Assembly: GCA_035285595.1 (NCBI GenBank)
Contig: JAYKGV010000002.1
Coordinates: 1-64,000 of the forward strand
Direction of reading: 5' to 3'
Source of the DNA: VGJW01 sp035285595
GTDB taxonomy: Bacteria > Cyanobacteriota > Sericytochromatia > S15B-MN24 > VGJW01
DNA: 64,000 nt
The notes under the pieces are model-generated. The model was not told where the DNA came from. It was given only the letters and a program-made list of their open reading frames with translations, and searched no databases. This document shows, in pieces, positions 25,629 through 34,372 of this stretch. A program made the position numbers and the translations under genes. Numbering within the stretch: position 1 is the first letter of the stretch; each line of letters opens with the position of its first letter.

Positions 25629-25658
25629 ATGGTGCGAGGTGCAGACAACCGGGGTCAA
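25629..25658 (-). promoter_or_regulatory. Promoter of the discoidin-like gene (leaderless)
   Basis: On the minus strand, TTGACC (25658-25653) and CACCAT (25634-25629) are separated by 18 bases. The predicted start coincides with the A of the ATG at 25622. Confidence 0.45.
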
Positions 25659-25734
25659 GCTGTCCCTTCGCCGACATGAGTGGGAAAGCCTTCCGGGGCT
25701 CGCGTCCGAGACGCTCCTGCCACATCATGGCCCC

Positions 25735-26922
25735 ATGCAGCACGGCAATCGGATCCTCGAACTGGCTCAGGCTTGTATTCATTGCGGACTCTGCTTGGAG
25801 GCCTGTCCAACCTGGCAACTTACGGGTCGTGAAGATTTCTCGCCCCGGGGACGCATCCGTGCCGTGGTGGGTGCGACGCGCGGAGAGGTGTCCGTCCCCC
25901 AGGTGCTTCCGGCGTTGGATGCTTGCTTGGGGTGCCGCGCGTGTGAGACGGCGTGTCCAAGCGGCGTGCGGTATGGCGAGTTGCTCGAGGTCGCTCGGGC
26001 CGAGGTCCTGGAGCCGGCAAGGCCATGGTCATGGCGTCGTCTGGTCTGGCGTCCGCTGATTCGGCATGTCCTGCCTCACAGGCATCGGTTCGGCCTGTTG
26101 TTGTGGCCGGTCCGTGTCCTCGCCCGTCTGGGTTGGCGAGCTCGGTTGCCCTTCGTGGGCAGGCTCGTGGGGATGCTTCCACCGCCGTCGTCCGCGACAC
26201 GTAAGTTCACGGGCGGGGTTCCGGGGTCAGGTGCCCGTCGTGCCGTCCTGCTCGAAGGTTGTGCCATGCCCGTTGTCTATCCGGGAGTGCTCCGGGCTTC
26301 GGAGCGCTTGCTCGAGTCGGCAGGTTTTCGGGTCGAGCGGGCAACCTCAGGTTGCTGCGGTGCTCTTGAGGCCCATGATGGCGCACGTGAGCGCGCCATG
26401 GGCCGGGTGCGACGCGTCCTGGAAGGCTTGGTAGAGAGAGACGTGGTGATTACCGAGGCTGCCGGGTGCGGAGCCCACCTGAAGGCCCACCGTGCCTCGC
26501 GCCATCCGGAGGTGTTGGACCTGTCCGAGGCGCTCCTCACGGCAGGATGGACTCCTCGACGTCCGCTCGAGGGGGCTGAGGGAGGTCCCTTGCGGGTCGC
26601 CTATCAGGACCCTTGTCACCTGTTGCACGGCCAAGGCCTGCAAGGACCGGCCCGTGAACTGCTCGAACGGGCCGGAGCCACGGTGCTTCCCGTAGCCGAT
26701 GCCGGACGTTGTTGCGGGGGAGCAGGGACTCATGCCTTCCTGCAGCCTCAGGCGGCCGACCGACTTGGTCAGGCCAAGTGGGACGACTTGGTCCGTTCGG
26801 CGCCGGAGGTCATCGTGACCTCCAATCCGAGTTGTCAGATGCAGCTTGAGGCGGCCCGACGCCACAACGGGGGGCGACCCGAGATTCTTCACCTTGCCGA
26901 AGTGCTGGCGCGCACGCTTTGA
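25735..26922 (+). CDS. glcF: Glycolate oxidase iron-sulfur subunit (GlcF-like)
   Basis: 395 residues. Two [4Fe-4S] motifs sit at the N-terminus (CIHCGLCLEACP and CLGCRACETACP). Two cysteine-rich CCG domains follow, seen as SGCCGALEAHDG and GRCCGGAGTHAF with the paired CAM/C-G-A segments. This is the layout of GlcF, which passes electrons from the FAD subunits GlcD/GlcE during glycolate or D-lactate oxidation; those partners are not in the window. The start is placed at the ATG 25735, just before the first cluster; the longer open frame upstream is antisense to the neighbouring gene. Its 3' end overlaps convergent queA by 34 bp. Confidence 0.87.
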   Translation: MQHGNRILELAQACIHCGLCLEACPTWQLTGREDFSPRGRIRAVVGATRGEVSVPQVLPALDACLGCRACETACPSGVRYGELLEVARAEVLEPARPWSWRRLVWRPLIRHVLPHRHRFGLLLWPVRVLARLGWRARLPFVGRLVGMLPPPSSATRKFTGGVPGSGARRAVLLEGCAMPVVYPGVLRASERLLESAGFRVERATSGCCGALEAHDGARERAMGRVRRVLEGLVERDVVITEAAGCGAHLKAHRASRHPEVLDLSEALLTAGWTPRRPLEGAEGGPLRVAYQDPCHLLHGQGLQGPARELLERAGATVLPVADAGRCCGGAGTHAFLQPQAADRLGQAKWDDLVRSAPEVIVTSNPSCQMQLEAARRHNGGRPEILHLAEVLARTL

Positions 26923-27959
26923 GCAAGCAGCAACATCGCATCGCCGAAGCTGTAGAACCTGTAGCCTCGCCGAACGGCTTCCGCGTATGCTGCCAGAACT
27001 CTTGGACGTCCGCCGAGTCCGAGGTGTTCCGCGAAGGTTGAAACCAGCACCAGCAGCGTGCTTCGCGGCAAGTGAAAGTTGGTAATCAAGCCGTCGATGG
27101 CTCGGAAGACGTGCCCGGGGCGGATGAACAGATCGGTTTCGCCCGAGCACGGCACGATTCGTTCGTACCGTGCCGCCACGGCCTCCAACGTGCGGGTCGT
27201 GGTCGTGCCCACCGCGATGACCCGGCCGCCTGCGGCCCGGGTGGCAGTGATGGCCTCGGCGGTTTCAGCAGGCACGACAAAGCGCTCCGCGTGCATCTGG
27301 TGGCCATCGAGGAAATCACTCTTGACCGGCAGGAAGGTTCCCAATCCCACGTGCAGCGTGAGCGTGGCGTGGGAGATGCCCCGGTCTCCGAGACTTGCCA
27401 GAAGCTCGGGGGTAAAGTGCAGACCGGCGGTGGGTGCGGCGATGGAACCATCATGCCGGGCATAGGTCGTCTGGTACCGTGCGGCCTCGGCGGAACGCCC
27501 AGTGATGTAGGGAGGCAAGGGCAACTCGCCCGCTTCCGCCATGATGGTCACGGCCTCCGTGGAAGGGCGCACGAGGCGCAGCCCATCCTGTCGAACACCC
27601 TCCACGACCAAGCTGTGTGCGCCGACGTGGAGGAGGTCCCCTACGCGGGCCTTCCTGCCCGGTCGCACCATGGCCGTCCACGTGCCGTCCGGTTGCGGAT
27701 CACACAAGAGCACCTCGACATGTCCGCCGGTTGGTCGTCTGGCATGGATCCGAGCCTGCATCACCCGGGTGTCGTTGAGGACCAGCAGATCGCCTTCGCG
27801 CAGCAGTTCGACCAGGTCTCCGAAGGTCCCGTGACCCTCGCCGTCACGCCCCAGGTGCAGGAGGCGACTGTCTTCCCTGCGGGCGGTCGGCTGCTGGGCG
27901 ATCGCGTCCTCAGGCAGTTCGAAGTCGTAGGCCTCGAGGCGTTCGTCCGGCGAACTCAT
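26889..27959 (-). CDS. queA: S-adenosylmethionine:tRNA ribosyltransferase-isomerase QueA
   Basis: Makes epoxyqueuosine from preQ1 in tRNA, using AdoMet as ribosyl donor. Typical segments are YDFELPEDAIAQQP, LLVLNDTRVMQARI, TYARHDGSIAAPTAGLHFT, LHVGLGTFLPV, AVGTTTTRTLE and DGLITNFHLPRSTLL. The ATG at 27959 overlaps the stop of the SpoIID-like gene (ATGA), so the two are coupled. At 356 residues it is normal length. Other queuosine genes are not present here. Confidence 0.95.
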   Translation of the reverse strand: MSSPDERLEAYDFELPEDAIAQQPTARREDSRLLHLGRDGEGHGTFGDLVELLREGDLLVLNDTRVMQARIHARRPTGGHVEVLLCDPQPDGTWTAMVRPGRKARVGDLLHVGAHSLVVEGVRQDGLRLVRPSTEAVTIMAEAGELPLPPYITGRSAEAARYQTTYARHDGSIAAPTAGLHFTPELLASLGDRGISHATLTLHVGLGTFLPVKSDFLDGHQMHAERFVVPAETAEAITATRAAGGRVIAVGTTTTRTLEAVAARYERIVPCSGETDLFIRPGHVFRAIDGLITNFHLPRSTLLVLVSTFAEHLGLGGRPRVLAAYAEAVRRGYRFYSFGDAMLLLAQSVRASTSAR

Positions 27960-29164
27960 CGTGAAGCAAGCATGCCCCACGTGGGCAACTTGGCGGTCTC
28001 GATCTGTTGCAGCTGGGCACCCGGGTAGTAATGTCCGAGAATTTGCAGGTGGCCATAGCCCATGCGACCGAGCCCCCGTGCCCCCCATTGCGACAGGCCC
28101 AGTCCGTGACCGTGGCCCCTGCCGGCGAATGCAAAGCCTTCCGGTTTGCCATCCTGGGGGGGGACGGCTGCGACATTGAATAGGCTACTCTTCATGCCGG
28201 TCATGTAGCGGAACTTCTCTCCCGATACGATGCGACGTCCGCCGGTACCCACGATCTCGAGGCGCTTGATGCGGTTCGAGAAGCCACGCTCGAGGGGGTT
28301 CAGGGTCTGCAACGCCCCTAGTCGCACGCCGTGGCGATCCAATGCAGTCTCGAGCTCTTTTCGGGAGAGGCGCCTCTGCCACGAGTAGCTGGGTGCTTCC
28401 TGATCGAAGTCGGGAACGGGTTGCAACCAAGGAACGGACGCGGTTCCCCAGACGGTTTCGGCGTTGTCGGTGTAACCGCCGGCCGCCGAGCAGTAGAAGG
28501 CGTTGATGAGCTTGCCGCCGTAGACCAGGGTTTGTCCCCGTGTCTCGTCGACGGCCCTGTTGGTCGAGGCCACTTCCTTTGCAACCCCACCGTAGACCTG
28601 GTGATCGGTCGTGGGCTTGAGATCATAGCCCTTGGCCGCCATGGCACCGAGGTTGGCCAGCGTGTAGGTTCGCGCCGCCACGGCCTGTGCCTTCAAGGCT
28701 TCAAGGGGCCATGACGCGGGCATCTCGTAGGGCACGACGCCGTAAAGATAATCCTCAAGGGGCAGCTCGTTGATGGCGACGAGACCCGGTCGAATCTCCA
28801 GAATTCCTCGGTACCACTTGCGTCCGCAATAGACCAAGGTGGGCGGGGTTCCTGACGGCAGGACACGGACAGGCCCTTCGACACGCAGATCCTGTCCTTC
28901 GCCCGAAAGGCGCAAAGACTTGCCCAGTCTCGAGGCCGTCCAGGATTCGCGAGGGCGCAGCATGAGCAGCAAGCGACCGTCAGCATCTTCCAGCCGGGCC
29001 TCGGTGGCAGCGGAGAAGACCACGCTTTCGACACCATCCTGTACCCCCACGCGAACGGAACGTTGCCAAGGGTTCGGGTCCGCCAAGGCAGGGCGCGAGG
29101 CCAGGATACCGGAGCCCACGGCAAGCCCGAACAGGGCCCTCCGGACGGGGTGACGGTGGCGCAT
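27956..29164 (-). CDS. SpoIID/LytB domain amidase enhancer
   Basis: About 402 residues with an N-terminal export signal (ALFGLAVGSGILASRPALA). A beta-rich N-terminal part is followed by the SpoIID domain: INELPLEDYLYGVVPYEMPASWPLEALKAQAVAARTYTL, where the Glu in P-Y-E-M is the catalytic residue in lytic SpoIID. Further marks are AFYCSAAGGYT and GRGHGHGLGLSQWGA with the His/Gly-rich ending. Homologues cut denuded glycan strands or stimulate amidases. ATG 29164 is favoured because a TAGGCT box would start transcription at 29165; TTG 29170 is the alternative. It is coupled to queA, an arrangement I would call unusual functionally. Confidence 0.88.
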   Translation of the reverse strand: MRHRHPVRRALFGLAVGSGILASRPALADPNPWQRSVRVGVQDGVESVVFSAATEARLEDADGRLLLMLRPRESWTASRLGKSLRLSGEGQDLRVEGPVRVLPSGTPPTLVYCGRKWYRGILEIRPGLVAINELPLEDYLYGVVPYEMPASWPLEALKAQAVAARTYTLANLGAMAAKGYDLKPTTDHQVYGGVAKEVASTNRAVDETRGQTLVYGGKLINAFYCSAAGGYTDNAETVWGTASVPWLQPVPDFDQEAPSYSWQRRLSRKELETALDRHGVRLGALQTLNPLERGFSNRIKRLEIVGTGGRRIVSGEKFRYMTGMKSSLFNVAAVPPQDGKPEGFAFAGRGHGHGLGLSQWGARGLGRMGYGHLQILGHYYPGAQLQQIETAKLPTWGMLASR

Positions 29165-29171
29165 GTCCAAT

Positions 29172-29177
29172 AGCCTA
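29172..29177 (-). promoter_or_regulatory. -10 box of the SpoIID-like gene (leaderless)
   Basis: TAGGCT on the minus strand; the predicted start at 29165 is one base before the ATG at 29164. No clear -35 is seen. Confidence 0.4.
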
Positions 29178-29226
29178 ACCCAAAGCGTCCGAGAGAGGGG
29201 AGATGCACGTCACCGGGCAGGCCCAA

Positions 29227-29796
29227 TCAGCGCGGCGGGTCGGGACTGCCGACACGATGCGGCGGCCAGAACCGCAGAGTGGCTCGACCGATGATGTTGT
29301 CCATCGGCAGCGCCCCCCAGACGTGGCTGTCCGCGCTGTTGTTGCGGTTATCCCCCATGACGAAGACGTGTCGGGCAGGGATGGAACGTTCAGGCATTTC
29401 GTAGTCGGGCGCCTCGAGTTTCCAGTCGGGTTCGAGAGCCTTTCCATCAATGAAAACCTTGCCGTTGCTTACGGAGATGGTTTCACCCGGAAGACCGATG
29501 ATGCGCTTGATGAAAGCGTTTCCGCCACCGAACCCGGATCCCTGGGGTGGGTCGAAGACCACGATGTCCCCTCTTTGCGGTGACTCGAAGCGATAGGAGA
29601 TCTTCTCGACGATCAGCCTGTCACCTTGCTCCAAGGTGGGCAACATCGAATCAGAAGGGATCCATCGGGCTTCAGCCACTGTCGTACGGATGAGCAGGGC
29701 CAAGCCAATCGCCACGGCAAAGGTTTCAAGGGTCTCCCGGGTACGGGACCTGGGTTTGTCGGGGCCCTTGCGGTCAGCGAGAAAGGGTCGTGCCAT
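29227..29796 (-). CDS. lepB: Signal peptidase I
   Basis: Inner-membrane serine protease that removes signal peptides. One N-terminal TM helix (TFAVAIGLALLIRTTV) precedes the catalytic S50 (IPSDSMLPTL) and K97 (FIKRIIGLPGE). Box E is GDNRNNSADSHVWG. At 189 residues it is the short bacterial type with a single TM helix. A TGTTAGACT extended -10 sits about 16-24 bases upstream of the ATG, so the mRNA leader is very short. Confidence 0.95.
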   Translation of the reverse strand: MARPFLADRKGPDKPRSRTRETLETFAVAIGLALLIRTTVAEARWIPSDSMLPTLEQGDRLIVEKISYRFESPQRGDIVVFDPPQGSGFGGGNAFIKRIIGLPGETISVSNGKVFIDGKALEPDWKLEAPDYEMPERSIPARHVFVMGDNRNNSADSHVWGALPMDNIIGRATLRFWPPHRVGSPDPPR

Positions 29797-29848
29797 GGGA
29801 AATCAGATCTATAGTCTAACACGCCGGGATGGCGTCGCTGGCGTCCTG

Positions 29849-30604
29849 TCAGGGGGCGACAGGCGGCGATCCCGGTAGTCCACGCCAGCCGAAGGCCGCC
29901 ATGGTCACCGCACCGGCGAGGAGCAGGAGGGCCCAGGACGGACCGTCGCGTCGCGCAAGGGTGGCATAGCCCAGATTGCCGACGAGGCTGCCGAGCAGCC
30001 AGAGAAGCACCTCTCCCGGGACGTGCCCGGGTCGGATGCCGAGCAGCGCCGAAGCCGAAGCACCTACCACGAAGGGCAGCGCCCAGGTGTTGCAGCGAAA
30101 GGCGAGCTCTGCCAGCACCGGCGGGTTGATGACGAACATGCGCGCGGTCTTGCGGGCTTGGACGGCCGGTACCACCCGCAAGGGCAGGAGCAGGGCCCAA
30201 GTGCCAAGGGCCAGAGTCAGGAAGGCCATGGCGATGATCAAGCCCGCATCCGTGATGGTGGTCCATACCGGACGAGGCGCTCCGACGAGGCGTTCATGGC
30301 CAATCAGCAGGGGACCAAGCGTGACCAGTGCGGCCGGCACCAACCCCAGAAGCCTCGTGGCGAACTCCGTCTCCAGAATCCAGTACAGTGCCAGCAGCGG
30401 GCTGCAATAGAGGCACCACGCCGGTAATGCCCCACCTTGGCCTGCAGCTGACGCCATGCCCGCGCTGGCGGCAAAGAAGGCCAGAAGCAAGCACAGTCCT
30501 GCCAGTCGATCATGGCGAGGACTGGGTGCGGCCAACTTGGTCAGCAGCAACAAGGTGGCTGTCGCGCCGCTCCAGACAGCCAGGTCGAGGCTGAAGCCGG
30601 ACAC
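29849..30604 (-). CDS. Multi-pass membrane protein, weakly HemX/CcsA-like
   Basis: 251 residues with about seven to eight hydrophobic helices. The stretch AFRCNTWALPFVVGASASALLG followed by a W-L-L-G-S-L...Y-A-T-L-A-R-R-D-G-x-x-W segment has the spacing of the cytochrome c assembly family (HemX/CcsA). The haem-handling tryptophan motif (WGxxWxWD) and most conserved His residues are not evident, so haem function is doubtful. It lies between lepB and an outer-membrane barrel gene (7 bp apart). Function unknown. Confidence 0.5.
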   Translation of the reverse strand: MSGFSLDLAVWSGATATLLLLTKLAAPSPRHDRLAGLCLLLAFFAASAGMASAAGQGGALPAWCLYCSPLLALYWILETEFATRLLGLVPAALVTLGPLLIGHERLVGAPRPVWTTITDAGLIIAMAFLTLALGTWALLLPLRVVPAVQARKTARMFVINPPVLAELAFRCNTWALPFVVGASASALLGIRPGHVPGEVLLWLLGSLVGNLGYATLARRDGPSWALLLLAGAVTMAAFGWRGLPGSPPVAP

Positions 30605-30611
30605 CAGTCGC

Positions 30612-32303
30612 CTAGAAGCCTACGTTCGCCGACAAACCGGCACCTACGGAACGCAGATTGGGGTCTGCCCCCACTCCGAGATCGAGGCGGGCTATGCCGA
30701 GGTTGATGCCCGCGCCCGCACCGAGTTGCGAGGCTTGCCCCCCTAACTGAAGTCCACCGCGCAGGTACAGGATGCTCAGGATGGACTCCTGGACCCCCAG
30801 GTGCAAAGACGGATTTCCAAGGCTTCCTCCAGGGCCATCGAAGGCCAGCCCGAGATCGGCATTGACCGACAGACCGAGGGGGCCGGTCCAAGCCATGCCG
30901 AGTCGAGCACCCAAGGGCTCGGTGACCGTGAAATTTTCGTTGGCGCTCTTCTGCTCGTCTCGTTCGAAGACCAGGGTCTTGTCCCCATTGGCTGTGCCGG
31001 CGGGTGCGCTGCGGTAGACATCGCGGCGACCGGGCCAGATGGTGGGGCAGTTTCGCAGGAGGACCGCACCCGTCAGGCCCGGGAGGATGGGCATGGCTGC
31101 CCCGAGATCGAGTCCGATGCCCGCTCCCGTGGGGTAGCGAGCCACCATGTTGAAATCATAAAGTCCTTGGGTCAAGGATGAGCCGGCAGACGAGAGGCCG
31201 GAGAGATTCGTGGCGTCGGTCGGATTCGCGGCAAAGGCATCGAGTGCCTGCTTCAGAGCTGTGTACGGCGCGTTGAAGTTGAAGGTGTTCTCGAGCTCGA
31301 CGCGCATGGGAACGGCCACGGGCAAGTTACCCACCGTGCCGCCTGAAACGACTCCGATCGGCAAAGCCCCGCCCAGACCCTGGAAGGCGCTGTCGAGAGC
31401 CGGCACGGCGGCGGATCCGGTATGGAATTTGACCGTGGCACCCAGCGTGGCCTTGTCGAGGGGGACAGGGCCGACCTGGCGTAGGCCGAGCCGGGTGGCG
31501 GGTACCTGGACGCTGATGGCGTTGGTCACATAGGCACCTACGTTGGCAGCCAGCGTCACCTTGGCTCCATCCTTCTGGACCAGAGGCTGCAGGCCTTCGT
31601 CCAGCTGAGCACGGATCTGATCGATGTTTTCCCTGAGCTTGGTGAAGTCGAGGGCATCCTCGCGGACTTGCTGTCCCAGGTCGCGGAGGGACAAGGCAAG
31701 CTTGCGATCGACGGCGAGGGACTGCTGCGCTGCTTCGTAGATTTCCGGTGCCGACAGGGTGAATTCAGGCAGGACGACCCGGGCCCATCCTCGCGCCCCG
31801 ACGTGGATGTCGCTCGCCACGGGGAAGCGCAGGCCATACAGGCCGGTATCAAGGCGCAGGAAGGCGTTGGCCGAACTTCCGAAGGGCAACTTGGGGGCTT
31901 CGGGCGGAGCTTGGGGCAGCGAGTCGTTCGCGTTGGCCTGCTCGATGGCCTTGCCGTAAGTCTGAATCGCGTCCAGATAACTCTGGAAAGCGGCCAATTC
32001 AGGTGATGACGCCTTACCTGTCGACGGATCGGGGAGGACATCCCGCACGCCGAGGGTGTCATTGCCGAACTGCAGACCAAGTTGCGGGCCAAGGTAGAGC
32101 ACGCCCCGGGCTTCCGACAGCACGGCCGGATTGAAGTACGGGCTGTTGACGTCTGCGCCTCGTGCCGCCATCGTTCCGCCTTGGGTCAGGCCCAAGGTGT
32201 CCATGGTCTCTGCTCGTGCTCGGCCGGCAGGGACAACGAGAACCGCGCCGAGAGCCAGCCAGAAGAACCGACGTCCCGGAAGTGGATTGCGTGACAGCGC
32301 CAT
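30612..32303 (-). CDS. Predicted outer-membrane beta-barrel (TraF/PorV-like)
   Basis: 563 residues with a signal peptide ending ARAE. After it comes the TraF_2-like opening LGLTQGGTMAARGADVNSPYFNPAVLSEARG, typical of long-chain fatty-acid-transporter-like and conjugal-transfer TraF barrels. The remainder alternates amphipathic strands (VLYLGPQLGLQFG, GLYGLRFPVASDIHVGARGWARV) with a helical insertion near 200-260. It ends in repeated strands closing with VGAGLSANVGF, a C-terminal aromatic as in outer-membrane barrels. The ATG 32303 is chosen because it gives the signal peptide. Cargo is unknown. Confidence 0.7.
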   Translation of the reverse strand: MALSRNPLPGRRFFWLALGAVLVVPAGRARAETMDTLGLTQGGTMAARGADVNSPYFNPAVLSEARGVLYLGPQLGLQFGNDTLGVRDVLPDPSTGKASSPELAAFQSYLDAIQTYGKAIEQANANDSLPQAPPEAPKLPFGSSANAFLRLDTGLYGLRFPVASDIHVGARGWARVVLPEFTLSAPEIYEAAQQSLAVDRKLALSLRDLGQQVREDALDFTKLRENIDQIRAQLDEGLQPLVQKDGAKVTLAANVGAYVTNAISVQVPATRLGLRQVGPVPLDKATLGATVKFHTGSAAVPALDSAFQGLGGALPIGVVSGGTVGNLPVAVPMRVELENTFNFNAPYTALKQALDAFAANPTDATNLSGLSSAGSSLTQGLYDFNMVARYPTGAGIGLDLGAAMPILPGLTGAVLLRNCPTIWPGRRDVYRSAPAGTANGDKTLVFERDEQKSANENFTVTEPLGARLGMAWTGPLGLSVNADLGLAFDGPGGSLGNPSLHLGVQESILSILYLRGGLQLGGQASQLGAGAGINLGIARLDLGVGADPNLRSVGAGLSANVGF

Positions 32304-32331
32304 TCGGTGTGCCTCGGGAGCGATTCGGGTC

Positions 32332-33213
32332 CTAGCGGACCACGAAGCGCTTGAAATAGCGGGGATTGGTGAAGGCCGGCAGGCGGCCCATGCCGAATGA
32401 CCGGCGGTTGAGGTCCGTGGCGAGCGGGACCACGGTCCAGGCATATTCGCCGGGCGTGAGGGCCTTCACGTCCGATGAGCCTGAAGCCAGGCTCTCGAAA
32501 CCCCCTTGATTGAACAGCTGCTCTGCGAGATCGCTCGAGAAGCCTTCCAGATCGCTGGGCGTGCCGAGCGCAACACCCGTGCGATGCTTTGCTTCGTCGA
32601 GGAAGGCGGTGTAGGCGGGTTTGATACCTGTGCTGCTCGAGGCATCGTACTGCCCGGCGATGATCAAGTAACCGTATTGCCGATCGGATCTGCGCAGTCC
32701 ATCTGGCAGGGGTTCCCACATGAAGGTAGGGTCAGGCTGTGACACGGCGGCAGGTGCATTCTTGTCAAGTTCGTATTCGAAGACGCCCACGCCCGGAGCC
32801 GTCAGCTCAGGGCCGTTGTCCGGAGCCGCGACGGTCTCCACGAGGGTGCTGCGCGTGCCTTCCGGACCTGATGAGAACAGGGTGTAGAGGTACATCGTGT
32901 CCGGCGACAGGCTGTCGTCGACGAGGGGCGGCGAGGCGACCTTGTCCTGATCGAAAGTGGTCTCGAGTAGCTGTCCCGTCAGCGGGTCGCGATGCTGGCG
33001 CTCGATCCGGGTCACCTTCGATTCGCCGACCGGCAACCAAGCGATGATCGCCGTGGTCTTGGCCGTCGAGGCGGGCGGCTGAACCGTCACGCTGCGATGG
33101 ATGATGGCGGAGGCGAAGCTGTCCGTCACATAGCTGACGGTGCCAAAGGTGGCGCAGCCGGCCAAGGCGATGCCTGCCAGCGCGACGGTCCAGGCGCGGG
33201 TCGGTCGGGACAA
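32332..33213 (-). CDS. Lipoprotein of unknown function
   Basis: About 293 residues with a lipobox ALAGC (Cys20 from the TTG at 33213, which has AGGAG six bases upstream). An alternative GTG at 33240 sits at the predicted start of a TGCTATGAT promoter. The mature part contains a fibronectin-III-like pattern (IIAWLPVGESKVTRIERQ, then TMYLYTLFSS, then a Pro/Glu-rich segment and YLIIAGQYD) and ends with EYAWTVVPLATDLN. It lies 28 bp upstream of the barrel gene, so the two probably form an envelope pair. Confidence 0.65.
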   Translation of the reverse strand: MSRPTRAWTVALAGIALAGCATFGTVSYVTDSFASAIIHRSVTVQPPASTAKTTAIIAWLPVGESKVTRIERQHRDPLTGQLLETTFDQDKVASPPLVDDSLSPDTMYLYTLFSSGPEGTRSTLVETVAAPDNGPELTAPGVGVFEYELDKNAPAAVSQPDPTFMWEPLPDGLRRSDRQYGYLIIAGQYDASSSTGIKPAYTAFLDEAKHRTGVALGTPSDLEGFSSDLAEQLFNQGGFESLASGSSDVKALTPGEYAWTVVPLATDLNRRSFGMGRLPAFTNPRYFKRFVVR

Positions 33214-33317
33214 GGGACTCTCCTGTAGAGGGGACGTCACATCTCATCATAGCACGGCGGTAAGGGCCTTCCGTCGTGGTACCATGAGGCGCATCCTCTC
33301 GTAAGGCCGTGTTCTGA

Positions 33318-33887
33318 ATGACTCCCACCGCCGTGCCGCGCTCTCCCCTGCTGGACTCCATTCAGGAGGTTCTCGTCAGCCAAGAGGCTCTGGCGCAGCG
33401 TGTTCGCGAGTTGGGTGAGCGGATCACGCTCGACTACCAAGGCCGGGACCTGTTGGTGGTCGGGGTCCTTCGTGGGGTGGCGCTCTTCATGGGGGATCTC
33501 ATCAGGGAGATTCAGCTGCCACTCGACATCGACTACATGGCGATTTCCAGCTACGGGTCGTCCACCAGCTCTTCTGGTGTGGTGCGCATCTTGAAGGATC
33601 TTGATGAAACCATCACCGGGCGTCATGTCTTGATTGTCGAGGACATCATTGACACCGGCCTGACGCTTTCATATCTCACCCGTGCTCTCGAGGAACGGAA
33701 GCCTGCCAGCCTGGCCATTTGCTCCTTGCTGGACAAACCGTCACGTCGCGTGGCCCCTGTCGACGTGCAGTACGTCGGTTTCACCGTCGAGGACCGTTTC
33801 GTGGTGGGCTATGGTCTCGATTACGCTCAGCGTTTCCGAAACCTGCCCTTCATCGGTATCCTCAAGCCTGAGGTCTACTCCCGATGA
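33318..33887 (+). CDS. hpt: Hypoxanthine phosphoribosyltransferase
   Basis: Purine salvage: hypoxanthine or guanine plus PRPP gives IMP or GMP. The PRPP-binding loop VLIVEDIIDTGLTL, the early LLVVGVLRGVALFMGDL and the DYMAISSYG segment are diagnostic, and 189 residues is normal. It heads the rimP-nusA-infB operon with a 4-bp overlap (ATGA) into rimP. A TGGTACCAT extended -10 lies about 35 bases upstream. Confidence 0.94.
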   Translation: MTPTAVPRSPLLDSIQEVLVSQEALAQRVRELGERITLDYQGRDLLVVGVLRGVALFMGDLIREIQLPLDIDYMAISSYGSSTSSSGVVRILKDLDETITGRHVLIVEDIIDTGLTLSYLTRALEERKPASLAICSLLDKPSRRVAPVDVQYVGFTVEDRFVVGYGLDYAQRFRNLPFIGILKPEVYSR

Positions 33888-34342
33888 CCTTGGCCGACCG
33901 TGCAAGGGACCTTGCGGCACCATTGGCCGAAGAGCTGGGCTTGGACCTTGTCGAGGTGACCTGGGTCCGTGAGCATGGGCGCCGTATCTTGCGGGTGACC
34001 ATCGATCATCCCGAAGGCGTGACCCATGCTCATTGCGAGTCGCTCTCGCGTGCTCTCGATCCGGCATTGGATACAGACGAGGCCTTCAGTGTCCTCGACG
34101 AGGGCTATCACCTCGAGGTCTCCTCCCCCGGCGCCGAGCGGCCCTTGCTTACAGATGCGGACTTCCTTCGCTTCAGGGGACGGCGCGTGGCCGTGAAATT
34201 GTCGAGTTCCCACGAGGGTCGGCGGCAGTGGGTGGGGCGTCTGGAGGGCGCGACGGCCGAACATCTGTTGGTCGAGGTCGAGGGGCGGGTGCTGTCCTTG
34301 CCTCGCGCGGCCGTCAGTCGTGCCCGGCTCGCCCTGAACTGA
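33884..34342 (+). CDS. rimP: Ribosome maturation factor RimP
   Basis: Needed for 30S subunit maturation. 152 residues with the N-terminal RimP fold (GLDLVEVTWVREHGRRILRVTIDHPEGV), the LDEGYHLEVSSPGAERPL signature and the C-terminal SH3-like domain. It is coupled to hpt upstream and lies 30 bp before nusA, the standard rimP-nusA order. Confidence 0.94.
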   Translation: MTLADRARDLAAPLAEELGLDLVEVTWVREHGRRILRVTIDHPEGVTHAHCESLSRALDPALDTDEAFSVLDEGYHLEVSSPGAERPLLTDADFLRFRGRRVAVKLSSSHEGRRQWVGRLEGATAEHLLVEVEGRVLSLPRAAVSRARLALN

Positions 34343-34372
34343 GTTTTCGTTCCCTGTGGGGTGCTTGCAGTC

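Noticed and set aside
25192..25734. N-terminal extension of GlcF by about 180 residues
   Set aside because: The extension is antisense to the discoidin-like gene and lacks homology; GlcF normally begins just before its first iron-sulfur motif.
29846..29865. CCTGTC/GACAGG hairpin near the stop of the CcsA-like gene as a terminator
   Set aside because: The stem is only six base pairs, there is no T-run on either strand, and it overlaps the end of the coding region.
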